A stretch of 64,000 nucleotides of DNA from Hypoxylon rubiginosum (taxonomy: Eukaryota; Ascomycota; Sordariomycetes; Xylariales; Hypoxylaceae): contig CADCXA010000056.1 in assembly GCA_902806565.1 (NCBI GenBank), positions 744,001-808,000 on the forward strand. Direction: 5' to 3'. The stretch's first letter is position 1; each line of letters begins with the position of its first letter. The position numbers and the translations under genes are program-made. The notes under the pieces were generated by a model. The model had not been told where the DNA came from. It saw nothing but the letters and a program-made list of their open reading frames with translations, and did not search any database. Below, in pieces: positions 10,011 to 22,154 of this stretch.

Positions 10011-11717
10011 ATGGCGTCAGAGAAGCAGCAAAAAAGCCAACGGCGGCGGCCTGGCCCAAGTCCACCACGCGAATTCAGAGAGCACTTGTTCCACACGCTA
10101 CCAGAGTATACCGGCCCGTACAGCGTGGGCGTGATGGAGATAGAAGTGCCGGCCCGCGAGCCGCGGACGTTCTCCAACATCAAACGTAACGGTGTCCACG
10201 CCCTGCGCATGGACACCGTTCTCTGCTCGATATTCTACCCTTGCGATTCCTCGTCTTACGCGTTGAAAAGGGGGAAGAAACCGACCAAGGTCACGTGGCT
10301 ACCGAGACCGCGCGCCCTGACTAGCAAAGGGTACGCCAAGTTCTTCGATACGCCGCGGCTGCCTGTCACGGCGTATATTGCGGCCACCACCATGTTCACC
10401 AAGCTGCCGGCGTTCCGGAATGCCAAGCTCGCCGCCACGCACGCCGGCGCTACTACTACGCCGCCTCATCATGCAGCATCTTCCAGCACGCACAGCCAAG
10501 ACACCCTGACGGAAAGTGGGGAGGGGAAACCCTTGTTTCCGGTGATATTCTTTAGTCATGGATTGGGAGGCTCGCGAACGTGCTGCAGCACCGTTTGCGG
10601 GGAGCTGGCCAGCAATGGCTTCGTCGTCGTCGCGTTAGAACATCGAGATGGTAGCGGCGCGCGCTCCTACGTCAACGTTCCGCCGAGCGGTAACCTAGCA
10701 GCCGGTCTGGAGATCGATAACACGAACCCGAAAGGCTACTACAAAGTCGACTACATCTTCCCGCGGGATAACCCCCTGGATACTTCGCCACATAATTCCC
10801 AAGGTGTGGATATCGGACTTAGATATGCCCAGATCGAAATGCGCACGGCTGAAGTCCAAGAGGCGTACAGTGTCCTCGAGCTGCTCAACAGCGGCCAAGG
10901 AGATTTCATACTCAAGAACAATTTAAGAAAGAAAGGCAACGCGGGATCAAGCTCCAAAGGGTTGCAAGGCATCGATTGGTCCGACTGGAAAGGCAAACTT
11001 TTCCTACAGAATGTCACCATGATGGGTCACTCCTTTGGTGGGGCAACGACAGTCGAGATCGTTCGCCAGGCTGACCGTCTCCCCTACATCGGTCAAGGCA
11101 TCGTTCTGGACGCATGGGCATCTGCAACACCCAAAATGGGGGAGATGACTCACCAGCCGTTACGTAAACCTCTCCTAGCTATCACCTCCGAGGCGTTCAT
11201 GCACTGGACCGATAACTTTAACAGGATGAGCGACATTGTTAGCGAGACCAGAGACAGTGGTGCTCCGTGCTGGATGATGACCATCAAAGGCTCGACACAC
11301 TTATCTCAGACCGATTTTGCCATTCTGTATCCCCGCTGGATGTCCATGTTCATAAAAACGGTGGTCAACCCGAGACGAGCCGTGTACCTGACTGTAAACT
11401 CTTCCTTGGAATTCCTAAGCCGAGTCCTACCGCCCGAGTGCACCAGCGGAAACGTCTGGATGGACGAAGGGATCCTGCGAACAAAACCGTACACCACTGA
11501 GCTGCCACGCGACTACCGACCGAATGACAAGTTCATGGCTTCCCGCCTCAGGATACCCCATGAGTTTCGGCTCCGGACCGGCAACTGGCTTCGACGGAAA
11601 TCTAGGGTGTCAGAAGTGGCCACTGATATAAAGGGAAAGCCATTGACAGGACTGGTAAACTATGCGCGCGGAAACGAAGTGTGGATACACTTCAGCCCGG
11701 ATCAGGAAGAGCGATAA
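10011..11717 (+). CDS. Platelet-activating-factor acetylhydrolase family esterase
   Basis: An alpha/beta-hydrolase of the PAF-acetylhydrolase (isoform II-like) family, which removes short or oxidised acyl chains from phospholipids. The single-exon product is 568 residues. I chose the ATG at 10011 because the longer frame has no upstream ATG and AAAAAATGG is a good context. The oxyanion-loop region reads FFSHGLGGSRT. The nucleophile elbow is GHSFG with Ser341, and the likely triad partners are Asp367 (IVLDAWA) and His430 (GSTHLSQ). A family feature is the early block TVLCSIFYP. The N-terminal 30 residues are basic and there is no signal peptide, so it is probably cytosolic or membrane-associated. 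Compared with animal PAF-AH it has an extended C-terminus (about residues 450-568), as in fungal homologues. Substrate is not determinable here. Confidence 0.85.
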   Translation: MASEKQQKSQRRRPGPSPPREFREHLFHTLPEYTGPYSVGVMEIEVPAREPRTFSNIKRNGVHALRMDTVLCSIFYPCDSSSYALKRGKKPTKVTWLPRPRALTSKGYAKFFDTPRLPVTAYIAATTMFTKLPAFRNAKLAATHAGATTTPPHHAASSSTHSQDTLTESGEGKPLFPVIFFSHGLGGSRTCCSTVCGELASNGFVVVALEHRDGSGARSYVNVPPSGNLAAGLEIDNTNPKGYYKVDYIFPRDNPLDTSPHNSQGVDIGLRYAQIEMRTAEVQEAYSVLELLNSGQGDFILKNNLRKKGNAGSSSKGLQGIDWSDWKGKLFLQNVTMMGHSFGGATTVEIVRQADRLPYIGQGIVLDAWASATPKMGEMTHQPLRKPLLAITSEAFMHWTDNFNRMSDIVSETRDSGAPCWMMTIKGSTHLSQTDFAILYPRWMSMFIKTVVNPRRAVYLTVNSSLEFLSRVLPPECTSGNVWMDEGILRTKPYTTELPRDYRPNDKFMASRLRIPHEFRLRTGNWLRRKSRVSEVATDIKGKPLTGLVNYARGNEVWIHFSPDQEER

Positions 11718-14700
11718 CGCCCGTCTCGGTTGGATTAGGAAGTTAACTACCTGGCCGGGAGAAAGAGTACATCCCGTTCCCGCCCCCAAGTCCGCATGAC
11801 GATTGTTGCGTTTTGGTATATAGGGGCTAGAGATCGCGCTGCTAGATACTTCGGAGATACCCTTCGGCGCGAGTTGACATTCAATACAAGTTTGTGTAAA
11901 GCAAAAAGCCTGCGGCTGATATGGGTGCCGACAGGGGGCGAAGCCAGTAAGGAAGCCGAATCGAATCGTGCTATGTGGTGCCAGGTACATAGAGGAATCA
12001 AGAACCTGGCGTGATCGTCACACAACAAATATTCGCACGACTTATGTACTATGTACATATAGAGCGGGATACATAAGCGTGGCAGATTTTTGGCGTCAAA
12101 TAGCCGCTCTCGTCGCGATCGCGAACAGGGATGATGCCGACTGTGGCTCAAGCAGCCAAGACAATAGCAATAGAAAAATACGAGCTGAGGCTCTCCAGCG
12201 GCGAAAGCGGGTTTTCGGACGCCTCGAAATGCAGCTCCAGATCAAAGTTGGAGGAATGCAGGATTTTGCTGCTGGTGTACATAGTATGTACTGTATCTAT
12301 CTATCTCCCATCACCCGACCCAAAGTCGTCCGGCTTTCCAAGCAAGCCAGATTTAGTTGGGCGCGTGGATTGTCCCCGGATGGTGGATACACACACAAAA
12401 TTTCATCAGAACTCTTAAAAACGTGGTCAGATCTTGCGCGATCTATGTTTCTGCAGCCTTCGCGAGGCATAACACCGAATTCACCGGCCCAGAATGAGGT
12501 GATATTTGGATAGCCTTGAGAGGAAGAGAGAGAACCAAAATCGCAATTAAACCAGAAGGGCACTTTTGCGTTCCTGTAAATAGCAAAGTAGTAACTAAGG
12601 TGGACTGCTTGCGCGTCGCCGACTGGGGATGTTCTTCGATGGTTCACGCATCTCGCTATCGGCTTTCCAGCCGAGCCCAGATTCGGTGTCCCGGGTCCCC
12701 TTGTTGCCCATTGTCGCGGTAGCATTGCGTTTGCCAAAGGAAGAGCGCGCATGTAGGGCAGGATTGACAGGCAGACAGGGCGTGGCGAATTGCGGAGTTG
12801 GAGGGTTTAGCTGGAAAGGCCAAGTGATAAACGGTTATGGCGAATCAAGTTCAAGTTGACACACAGGGGGAGGGCAAAAAAAGCTAGACGGCTATTCCGG
12901 TTAAAGAGGACGATACAACACGTTCCGATGAGATGGATTCGCAAACATATCATATGGTAACGAACGGGTTTGTCCAAAGAGACGGTGGGAGCTGGAAGGG
13001 TTTGGAGTCTTGGCACTTTCGGATGGATTTTTATGATTTTCTCTTCATTCTCATTCTCATTAGTCAAAAGTCGATCATGGCCTGAAGCGTGAATAGCAAG
13101 TAAATGGCCCCCTCATTCGGCTGTCCAGGCTGAACATCAAGGCTCAACGGCAGTGTTTTCTGTGTGTAGACAGACGCGCACGCAAGAGATCGCATTGCCT
13201 CCTGAGGCAATACCATGCGAGACGAGGCAACTTCGAGGTGGTACTTTGGGTTAGGTGATGCCGTTCAATCATGACGTTGGATTACCAGTTGATTAGAAGC
13301 CCGTATGCTTGGTACGAAATATGCAGAACGGGTCCTGTAAAGAGTCTGCAAATGTGTTTGACGTTGAGGAACGTGAGCTGTCACAATACCAAGTTATTAA
13401 GAATATTCAATTAAATCCATTAAATCCATTGGGTTAGGTTTACTTGATTATTAAGTGGAATCCATGGCTACTATGGCCCATGGCGCAGAAGCACATGGCC
13501 TGAACATCAAAATACCTAGAAGCTTAAGCAGCTAACGTGGTAATTAAATACGCTAAAGTCGCTGTGAACCATAACCTCACGTCTGTCATCCGAGAATACC
13601 AGGAATACCCAAGACACCTGAATTTGGCTACATAGATTTTTATTCGCTTTATCCCTACCATACATGTATACATAAAATACCTGTAAGTATCAAGCAGATT
13701 CAGCTATGTATAACAACGTCATGGCTGTTCGTATAGTATTTGCCCTTGAGCGGTGGAACCAACACAAAGCATTATGATGTTTGACTAACCAACTGTTTGG
13801 ATTACCAGATTACCTAGATGCTTTTTTTCCTTCCGTCATGAATATACAGTGGCAATTTTTCTTCTCTTCGTGATAGTGGATATTATAAAGATGCAACTTA
13901 CCGAACGAGGGACAAGTACTTACATAGTTCCTCTAATAAGGCACACTAGGTCTATCTGTAGGTCTATCTATAGGTACACACACTCATACTTACTGGTAGG
14001 TAGGTGAGTAGGATGTAGGTACTCCGCCTGCATCTTAGGCGCCTCATCGTCGATGTAATGCAGTGCTAAAAATCCATCCGATGCAGTATGTATGTAGGTA
14101 ATTGGGTATTCAGGGGCCGACAAGCAATACAGTACAACACCTCTCTAACCTGCTTAGGTACCTAACTTACGTCTTTCCCACCTCTTAAAAAGACGTTGAA
14201 CGTTAGCCCTACCTATTCCGTACAGGGCAGTGCTTATCCCTGTCCTCCAGCCCGTACCCATTTACACCTATGACCTATGACCTATGCCGAAGCGTTTTTC
14301 TGTATTTGGTATCAATTGAATGTCCACTCTGCCACTTGGACATTTTCATTTTCATTTTTAACCAACCGATAGCTCAGGAAGTCCAATTAAGACTTGAGCT
14401 GAAGTCGACTTGTCAAAGCTCCGACAGACCGTTTCTGTTCCCCATCTCGTGTCGATCAATAGGTCCACGATACTCCCTGTTCCTTTCTTGTATTCGGTTG
14501 CTAACATGCATACAATGTCTCTGGCCTGAGTAAAGGGGAAAAGCTATCTACCTAGGCCAAAAAAAAAAAGAAACAGACGCCTTCTCATTCTCATTCGATT
14601 TATTCACTTCCTCCTTTTCTCTATTTTCTATTCCTCATCTCGCTCGCTCAGTCGTTATTGCAGTCGTTCGTTCGCTACCTAATAGTCTTGCATCACGTTG

Positions 14701-15352
14701 ATTTGATGTCTAATACGCGATTCCGTGTCTAATCGGATCTCATCCATAAGCCATAAGCCGACCCCACGACGCTTGCATGGTGCATCTCACTCGTTAATCC
14801 GACAACCACCAAAGCTCTACGTTCGTGATATTTACAACTGTTTACCTCATGTCATTTACTCTCGCTTCGCCCCGACTGCTCGCTAGAGTTAGCCAATAGA
14901 CTGTCTACCTTTCACCACCTTTCTGGCCTTCGTTGAGAGGCCATACCAGACAGGCAGGCAAATTCGACCAGTGAATCTAGCCACGCCCACTCCTTGAGCA
15001 AATCCTGGGGTCCAGCTACAACCCGGCTATACGGACATACGCATCTAGAAGCCAAGCCTAGCGGGATATATTCATTTTTCCCCCTTTTCCCCTACTAACC
15101 TCCCGTCTTGTCTGCCGCGTGCCGGTCCTTTGACATTTCCAATAGAGGGCCCGGCCAGAAATAGCACCATCCAGTTGGCTTATTTTCTTACCAAACGTGG
15201 TGCTTCTCGACCGCGGCGACCCGGCCCTTTTTCCCCAGCACGCAATTCTTCGTCTTTCCCGCTTGATACCTGGGAGCCGACATAACTAACCGGAAGCAAT
15301 TATTGCTATTGCTATTTCCTTGCTACATGCTCGTCGACGCGTAATCCTCAAT
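11718..15352. other. Long intergenic stretch upstream of the 1154-residue protein
   Basis: No gene I can support. Two longer frames (11968-12513 on +, 12297-12752 on -) have no recognisable motif. From about 14500 to 15300 the + strand is pyrimidine-rich, typical of a fungal promoter and 5' leader, and probably belongs to the gene starting at 15353. Confidence 0.5.
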
Positions 15353-18300
15353 ATGACGAAGGTACAGAAATCAGACCCAGACTTGCCGTCTAGGTCTGAT
15401 AGCTTCTTGCGGATGCTGGAGCTGGAGAAAACGTACAAGGTATGTTTAATTCTCGGCATGCAACCCTCCTTTAGGACCGTTTTCGACGAGACCTTTTCCC
15501 CTTTTCCCCCCTTCCGTCTGCCGATCCGCCATTAATACGCCCTCCTACTCACGTCTTATAGATGCAACGCATCCAAGGTCATGCTCCCCCGACGATCACA
15601 TCGCCAAGTACAAGTTCACCTTCCGCCCAGCCAAATAACCCTTTTAAGGCTAGGCGTGCAAGCGGTCACCCTCCGCTTTCGCACCAAACCCAGATAATGA
15701 AAGCCGTGCGGCGGAACTCCGCCTTGCCTTCGCTCTCCATATCTATACCACTTTCACCAACTGATGGCCCTACCGCGGGACCGGGTGGACTCCTCGGCGA
15801 TCCACAGCCAAAGAACGGCGCACATCTCAAGACGGTGACATTTTCAGGCCACGACGAGGACGACGGCGCTGCTTCCGACCAATCCTCCATATGTCAATCG
15901 CCTAGCTGGGAGCAATACAATCGGAAGAAACCGAAGAAGCCTAAGAAGCGGGACGCGGAGCAGAACAAGAAAAGTAAGGAGAAATCTGCGATTACTCTCA
16001 AGAAAAAGGGGAATAGGTTGAGCAAGGTCCCGCCGCCGCATGTACAGGGGGTTGATTCATTGGCGGCGGCGGACCGCTCACAGTCGGCGCCTGAGTTAGA
16101 GATGTATCTTAAATCTGACACTGGAAACCTAGATACCCCTATTTCGACTCCGCCGCTCGCAATGGCCAACCAGAAAGTCAACGGCAAGCCGAAGAGCAAG
16201 GGCTTTCTTTCTAGCTTCAGGTTGCAGCACGGAAATGTTGCGGCTGTCCAGAAAATGATCGACGGCCAGCGAGACAGCATCGATGGAAATCAAGCCCTGG
16301 GGTCGCCTATGTTCAAGCCTCACCCTGCTGTCTCTGGAATAGATCCTAGCTTCACAAATCCTCGAAAACCTCCTTCGATTAGGTCAGCCGTCTCAAACTC
16401 GACGCGGTCTATTTCTTCACTCGACCAGCTACCTGCTGGTCGTCACTCTAATTCAAGCCATGGACGCTCTCAATCTTTACTCACATCTACCTTGAATAAG
16501 CTAAAAGGACCATCTTATCTGTACTTTCGCCAAGGGGAAAGCACTGATGAAGCACATTTACAGCGCCCTAGTAGCTCCCGAGAACCGGCGACTGCTCCTA
16601 ACTGGTCGAATGATCAATCAGAGAGGCGGCCCATAGAGCGACAGTCAGAAAGCCCCGAGGAGCAGCTGATGCATCCCAGCGAACATCCCCAGCAGCGTCA
16701 TCAGTTCATATTTCCGTCGAACCCCAAGCAGGTCACTGCTCAACCTGCAGCTAACAGTGCTGCCCGTCGTGTTCAAAACCAGTCTCGCTTTGTAGAGTCA
16801 AGCGATATAAGTAATGGGAACGAGTCGCCGGAACGCACATCATTCCGAAACCGTCACGCCCAGATGCCACCCCCTCGTGCGCCGAGTCGAGAACCAGCCT
16901 TAGAAAGGGAGATGCGCGCCCGGTCAGATCGTGCACCTCGAGCTTCAAGGCAGCAAGTACAACCAGTTGAATTTTCATGGAACGAGGAGAATCGTCCGCT
17001 ACAGCCTAGACAGCCTAATCGAACATTCGAGCGCCAGTACCATCCTGTCCGCCAGGCCAACATGTATGTCCAGCCTCAAGTAGAAGCCTGGGAGGAATCC
17101 AAGCATGGACCGGATTTAAGTCCCTCTAGCCAACGCGAAGAAGCGAATCTCGACGGCGACAGGTTCGACCAGCCCCAGGTTAGCCTTGAGAGGGAGGAAG
17201 AAGAAGATCGGGTCTCTGTCGGCACACACGCATCAACAATTCGACCACATTCCCGGAGACAAGGTCATAGTTCTCCGGAAACGAACGGAAGAAAACATGT
17301 GACTTTCCCGCCGAGCCCGATCGGAATCGGGACAGCTATTACGTCTAATGCAGTTGATATGGAAGCACCGGCTGCCATCATAGAATCGTCGCAGCCAGAG
17401 GAAGCAGCCGAAAAAGAGGAAATCGTCCGTACCGAAAACCCGATGCGGATGGAAAGATCTGCCGATTATTTTTCTTTCATCAGTCAATCATATGCACCTC
17501 CGACTCTGGAACTCAGGTCACCTATGGATGGCAAATTTCCGTCGCCGCGAATCGACGAGGAGCCAGAAGAAGATGACGATTTAAATCATGTGTTAAGACA
17601 TATCTCTGTAAAAGGTCAAGTTAATGAGGTGTCTTCGCCGTCCGAATTTGTGAATCAAGCTGCGGTATCGAATATGAACGCTGCTACCAGGATCGCAAGA
17701 CAAAAACCAGCAAAGGATTCACCTTCTATGTCCTCTCACTATTCTGACAGCGATGTGCCCGCTTTCGAGCGCCTGGGATTATCGCCGAAAGCAGCGAGGA
17801 TCCTGGCGGGAGCAGAAACTTCCAGCACGTCTACGTCTCAGTCAAACACAGACCCGAGTCAATCCACCTCCGAGAGGTCCTCGTCTTCCACGTGCGATGA
17901 CACCCCTTCAACACCAGACAGTTCACGTCCTCAATCGCGCAAAGGGCCCACGTCATCCCAAACGGACGCTGCAAGTAATTCTGCAATAATACCGAGCACG
18001 AATAGTTGTGCTCGGTCTTATTGTGGTGTTGCTTGCGAAGATACGATTTCACGAGTAGCGCCACCAGCAAAACAGAGCACGCGGTCTACTAACGGAGATG
18101 CAAATATCCAAAATGATAGCTGGAGCCGGACAGCCCTACCGATTGATCTTGAGAACCAACCCAGCGACACGTCAAACAAGCCAAGCGATCAGGCTCCGAG
18201 CCCACCCCTTGTAGCAACGCCAACCTCGGTAACGTTCGCGGAGGACGTCAAAGAGAATATTGATGCGGAAGAACTCATCAACAGAAATCCTTATCGGCGA

Positions 18301-18939
18301 CCGATACCGCCCAGGGCTCAATCTGCTCTCGAGCTCCATTCCACGAACTTCGAACCCGGTCCGAGGAGCCAACCGCTATATACAAGGAAGGCCAAGGGCG
18401 GGATCTCGTCCATCAGTCTCCCCAACTCCCCGCCTTCGGAACCCGCCGACGCCGCGCCCCGGAAGTCGGCCCTGAGGATGTCCCGCAAGAGCAGCTCCAA
18501 CAACAGCGAAGAGACGTCCTCCGCCGCCTCGCTAGTCTCCCCCGGCGCCGCGTACCTGCAGGAAGCGCGTAAAGCGGCGCAGCTCCCGCTTCCCCCGACC
18601 GCGCCGCCGCCGTCCCGGGCGCTGCGGCCGCACTACGCGCACAAGAACTCGTCGAACAGCGTCAAGAGCAGCAACGGAATGCTAGAAGGGGCCAGATCGG
18701 AACCGCTGGCCAAGATGCTGGTGGAGTGCTGCAACTGCAAGTTCTTCCACGACATGCCGTCGCGCGTGTACCAGTGCATGGCGAAGCCCGACTCGCTCGT
18801 CGAGGACAAGCTGCTGGGCGTCTCGGCTACGATTACTACCATGGTCAAGTGCCCGTGGTGCGCGCACGGCATGAGCACGCAGTGCTGCGCCGGGTACGCG
18901 GCCGTGGTGTACCTCAAGGAGAAACTACATGGGAAATAG
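15353..18939 (+). CDS. Large disordered protein with conserved-looking Cys-rich C-terminus
   Basis: I do not recognise a named family. Two exons: 15353-15439 and 15562-18939, intron 122 bp with donor GTATGT and acceptor TATAG, giving 1154 residues. I chose the ATG at 15353 because it has A at -3 and the short exon encodes a Leu/Lys-rich helix (FLRMLELEKTYK). Most of the protein is Ser/Pro/Arg/Glu-rich and predicted disordered, with a Lys-rich patch near residues 140-180. The last 77 residues are different: ordered and Cys-rich, with ECCNC, then one Cys, then CPWC, then QCC. This looks like a zinc-binding module. A role in signalling or polarity scaffolding is possible but not shown. The codon third positions become GC-rich near the 3' end. 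No disruption is seen. Confidence 0.8.
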
Positions 18940-19560
18940 CCGGGGCGATGGGAGGTGGTGAAATACCTCTTAGGATTGTAGGTTCGAGTTGGGGCGGGCT
19001 ACGAGGAGGAATAATATGAGCCCACATTCACTCCTTCTAGGCATAGGTCGGGGAAAAGCACGAAATCTTTACTGCGAAATCTTTTTTTATTTTACTGTTT
19101 TCTCTTTGTAACTGAACAGCAACATCATCATCATCATCATCTGCATGCGGTCTTCTTTTGCATTTTCACCTCTCTTATCTTAAGCATCGAGCTCATCTAA
19201 ACCATTTCCATAAAACGTTGCGTTGCATTTTTAAGCTGGGGATTCAAGCACCGAGGCGCGCGAGAGTAGCTGAAAATGAGTCGTGGGGGGCGATTTTACG
19301 TTCCTAGTTTTGAGAACGAAAGGGTGCCTCGTCCTCTCGTGGCTCTTGTTGAGTAGGTGGGGAAGTAGGAGCTAGCGTGGCTTGCGATGGGTGTCGTTTC
19401 ACGAGCGTGTATAGTAGATGAGAAACCCAAAATATGGATGAGTGAATGAGAATATGAGTATGGATACTGTCACTTACAACCATCTATTTTAAAATATCAC
19501 GACTAAGTCTAGGGGTGTCTTATTATTGTTAGGTATACGACGTACACTAGCCGAGAGTTC
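18940..19560. other. Convergent 3' intergenic region
   Basis: Lies between the ends of the 1154-residue protein (+) and the NmrA-like gene (-). It contains a short CAT-trinucleotide run near 19122-19140 and nothing else I recognise. Confidence 0.5.
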
Positions 19561-20715
19561 TTACACCATCCAGACACTCTTATTCGCCTCTACAAAATCC
19601 CTAAACCGCCGCGGTTCCCTGCCCGTCACGGACCTGACGGCGCCGCCGCCGTGCTTCTCCTCGGACCCGTTCCGGACGGCCGTCTCCATCGCCGCCAGCA
19701 CCCCCGCGTACTCGGCCGGGATCCCGAAGCTCCGGGCCCGCGCCACGAATTCGGCCTCGGTGAGGTCGTGGAACGCGATCCGACGCCCGAGGACAGACGT
19801 GAATATCTCGGCGACCTAGACGGGGACAAGAGAAGTTGTTAGTTAGTATGACGTGAAGATTGGGCTGGGTTGGGTTGGGGGCGAATAATAAGAGGGGTAG
19901 AAGGGCAGGTAGGTAACAATGCAAGGGGCTAAAGGGCAAGGGATGAAGCAGGCGGCCAGATTAGACTTACGTCGCCATAGGACAGCAGTTCGGGCCCCAG
20001 GATCAGAAACTCCTTGTTAGGGGGCTCGGGCGCCGTCAGGGCGTGGAAGCCGACGGCGGCGATGTCGTCGGCCGAGATCCAGGGGATGCGACCGGAACCC
20101 GTGCCGGAGTAGATCTTGTTCTCGCCGTTGATGGACACGCTGTGGACCTGGATGAAATTTTCTAGGGGGCGGGATTTTTAGTTGGGAGACCTAATTGAGT
20201 AGAAGAGGGACGAGGGAGAGGAGAGGGGAGAGAGAACACCTCGTCGCTTACCGTCAAACCACGTCGGCCGCAGCACCGCCCACTCCACCTCCCCCGCGCC
20301 CCCCAGCTCGTGCAGGTACCGGTGCGTCTTCCCCATCAGCAGACCGTCCTCCTCGATCGAGCTAGCGCTCAGCAGCACGAAGCGCTCAGCAGCACGAAGC
20401 GCTCAGCAGCACGAAGCGCCTCGCCCCCTTCGTCCGTGCCAAGTCGACCAGCGCCTTCATCTTCTGCGGCTGGTCCGGGGCGCCCCGCTCGACGAGCAGC
20501 ACGGCCCCGACGGAGTGGCTAGCGAAGGTGGGCGACCACGTCGCTTGGTCCTCCCAGTCGAACTTGACGCCCGTGAGGCCGGCGGGCGCGCTGCCGGACC
20601 GCGAGGCGACGAGGGTGGGGATGCCGGCGGCGTGCAGGAGGGGCGCGATGCGGCTGCCTACTTTGCCTGTGCCGCCGGTGAGGAGGACGGCGCCGGTGGT
20701 TGACGGTGTGGACAT
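19561..20715 (-). pseudogene. NmrA-like NAD(P)-binding protein, frameshifted by 17-bp triplication
   Basis: A Rossmann-fold atypical short-chain dehydrogenase of the NmrA/festuclavine-dehydrogenase type. Exons: 20715-20252, 20161-19971 and 19815-19561, with GTAAGC and GTAAGT donors and TAG acceptors. The N-terminus has LLTGGTGKVGSRI, the dinucleotide-binding loop. Later motifs are VLRPTWF and IPWISADDIAAVGFHAL. In exon 1 a 17-bp unit occurs three times in a row (20367-20417). One copy would read [14 protein letters not shown], as the family does. The two extra copies add 34 bp, shift the frame and give an immediate stop (SASCC then stop). Exon 1 is 464 bp; without the 34 extra bases its phase matches exon 2 exactly, and everything downstream is intact. 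It is either a recent loss of function or an assembly artefact. The divergent neighbour is a SnoaL-like gene. Confidence 0.85.
20367..20417. repeat. Three perfect tandem copies of a 17-bp coding unit
   Basis: Copies are at 20367-20383, 20384-20400 and 20401-20417, each GCTCAGCAGCACGAAGC on the + strand. They interrupt the NmrA-like gene. Confidence 0.95.
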
Positions 20716-21412
20716 GGTGGGTGGTAGGTGGGGTTCTTTGTTAGGTAATGAGTTTTCTACCGAGGTATGAATAACGGCTTGTAACAGGGGCTAGGAAGAG
20801 AGTCGTATTGAAAGATGCCTTTCAAGATATCTCCAATACCTAAGCTTTTCTGCTGCATGCAGAAGGTAATGACATTACTGGGGTCGTATCCAAACTCCCT
20901 TATGTACTTGATCACGCCTATGCTTGTTGGTCCACGCTACCAACTGCATTAGAGAAAAAGGGGAACAGCCAGATAGCGCTGATAGGAATCGAACCTAACA
21001 CCCCTGTATTAGGTGCTGGAGGTTGGTGGTAAGACTAGCCCCTAGGGGATCTAGAGTGGCCAATCAGGTTTAGGGGCATGGCTCGATAGCGTAACTCATG
21101 AAAGAATCACGCCGTTCCTACTCATGGCGGAATTTAGGACGGAGTTTAGCGGCTCTACAAGCAAGGTAGACGTGTGTACGGTCGAACCATTATACCGATG
21201 AGTAACGGGGTTAACGTATCTAATTCCAACTGATACAGGTAGACAAGCAGAATCTCGACTTCGACCGAACCATGTTGCATAGTAATTGTTGTGATTTATC
21301 ACACAGTGATGCTTTGCTGGCCATCATATATAAATGGACTCCTCCCGCTCTCCTCTCGGTCGCCATGTAAGGGGTTGCGTATCCGCTACTAAAAATAGAA
21401 TATCCGACAACA
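20716..21412. other. Divergent promoter region, NmrA-like / SnoaL-like
   Basis: Holds the TATA box for the SnoaL-like gene and a tRNA-like block near 20980-21050 that does not fold as a tRNA (see rejected items). No gene is seen. Confidence 0.55.
21327..21334 (+). promoter_or_regulatory. TATA box of the SnoaL-like gene
   Basis: TATATAAA lies 79 bp upstream of the ATG at 21413, a suitable distance for a short leader. Confidence 0.55.
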
Positions 21413-22154
21413 ATGGCTACTTCGTACGATATCCAGTCCTACCTGCTAGACAGGGCCAACGTCCACGACACCGTAGCCAGGCTCGTAAGTACAGATAGTT
21501 ATGTTTGCCCTTGCAGGGCTAGCGACTAACCCACCTAACAAGACCATGAATATCGACTTGAAGTCGTATGACGGCCTCGCCAACGAGGTGTACGCTCCTC
21601 AAGTGGTTATCGACTACACGTCAATGTTTGGCGGGAAGCCGATGGAGACGACGGGCAAGGAGTGGGCTGATAGCCTCAAGCCGATGATGAGCGGGTTTGA
21701 CTCGACGCAGCACATAGTTATGTAAGTTGTCTTATGCACTTCGATTGGCTCGTTCTCAGGGATTAGGATTAGTATTAATGACAGTATTGCTACAGGAATC
21801 AAGTCATCGAACTTCCACAGCCGGCAAAGGGGGTTGCCAGGCCGGATAAGTGCACCCTCATTGCCCATGTGAATGGGCATATGTTTCGCCGCGCTGCGAG
21901 AGGTGGGCCTATGATGCACAATGGGGTAAGTCCTCTTTTTCTTTGCCTCGATAAACATCGAGAAGATTCCAGGATAAGAGATAATTAACCATAATATGGG
22001 ACTTCAGGGCCGTTACGTTCTCGATCTTGTGCGGCTACCGGAGCTAGAGGAAAAGGGGCACAATCCGTGGAGGATTAGTAAGCACGCCACGATACTGAGC
22101 TGGGAGGATGGCAGCTCGGATGTCATGAATGCAGTGACAGGTATTGGGCACTAG
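21413..22154 (+). CDS. SnoaL-like (NTF2-fold) small protein
   Basis: A 175-residue protein of the SnoaL-like/NTF2-fold superfamily, whose members include polyketide cyclases, dehydratases and isomerases as well as proteins of unknown role. Four exons: 21413-21484, 21543-21721, 21796-21925 and 22008-22154. All three introns are 58-82 bp GT-AG with GTAAGT/GTAAGTT donors, and every phase joins cleanly. Visible family features are an N-terminal helix (YDIQSYLLDRANVHDTV), the core VIDYTSMFGG, and the C-terminal strands HVNGHMFRR and GGRYVLDLVR. No signal peptide or membrane segment is present. It is divergently arranged with the NmrA-like gene, and both fold types are common tailoring enzymes in secondary metabolism, so they may have shared a pathway. 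The substrate is unknown. Confidence 0.8.

Noticed and set aside
11968..12513. 181-codon frame (+)
   Set aside because: No motif, no intron support, overlaps another open frame on the other strand.
12297..12752. 151-codon frame (-) with ATG
   Set aside because: No recognisable motif; composition like random sequence. It could be a lineage-specific gene but I cannot support it.
20975..21060. tRNA-like block on the - strand (GGTTCGATTCC B-box)
   Set aside because: The T arm has a mismatch and no matching 5' acceptor, D arm or anticodon stem can be folded.
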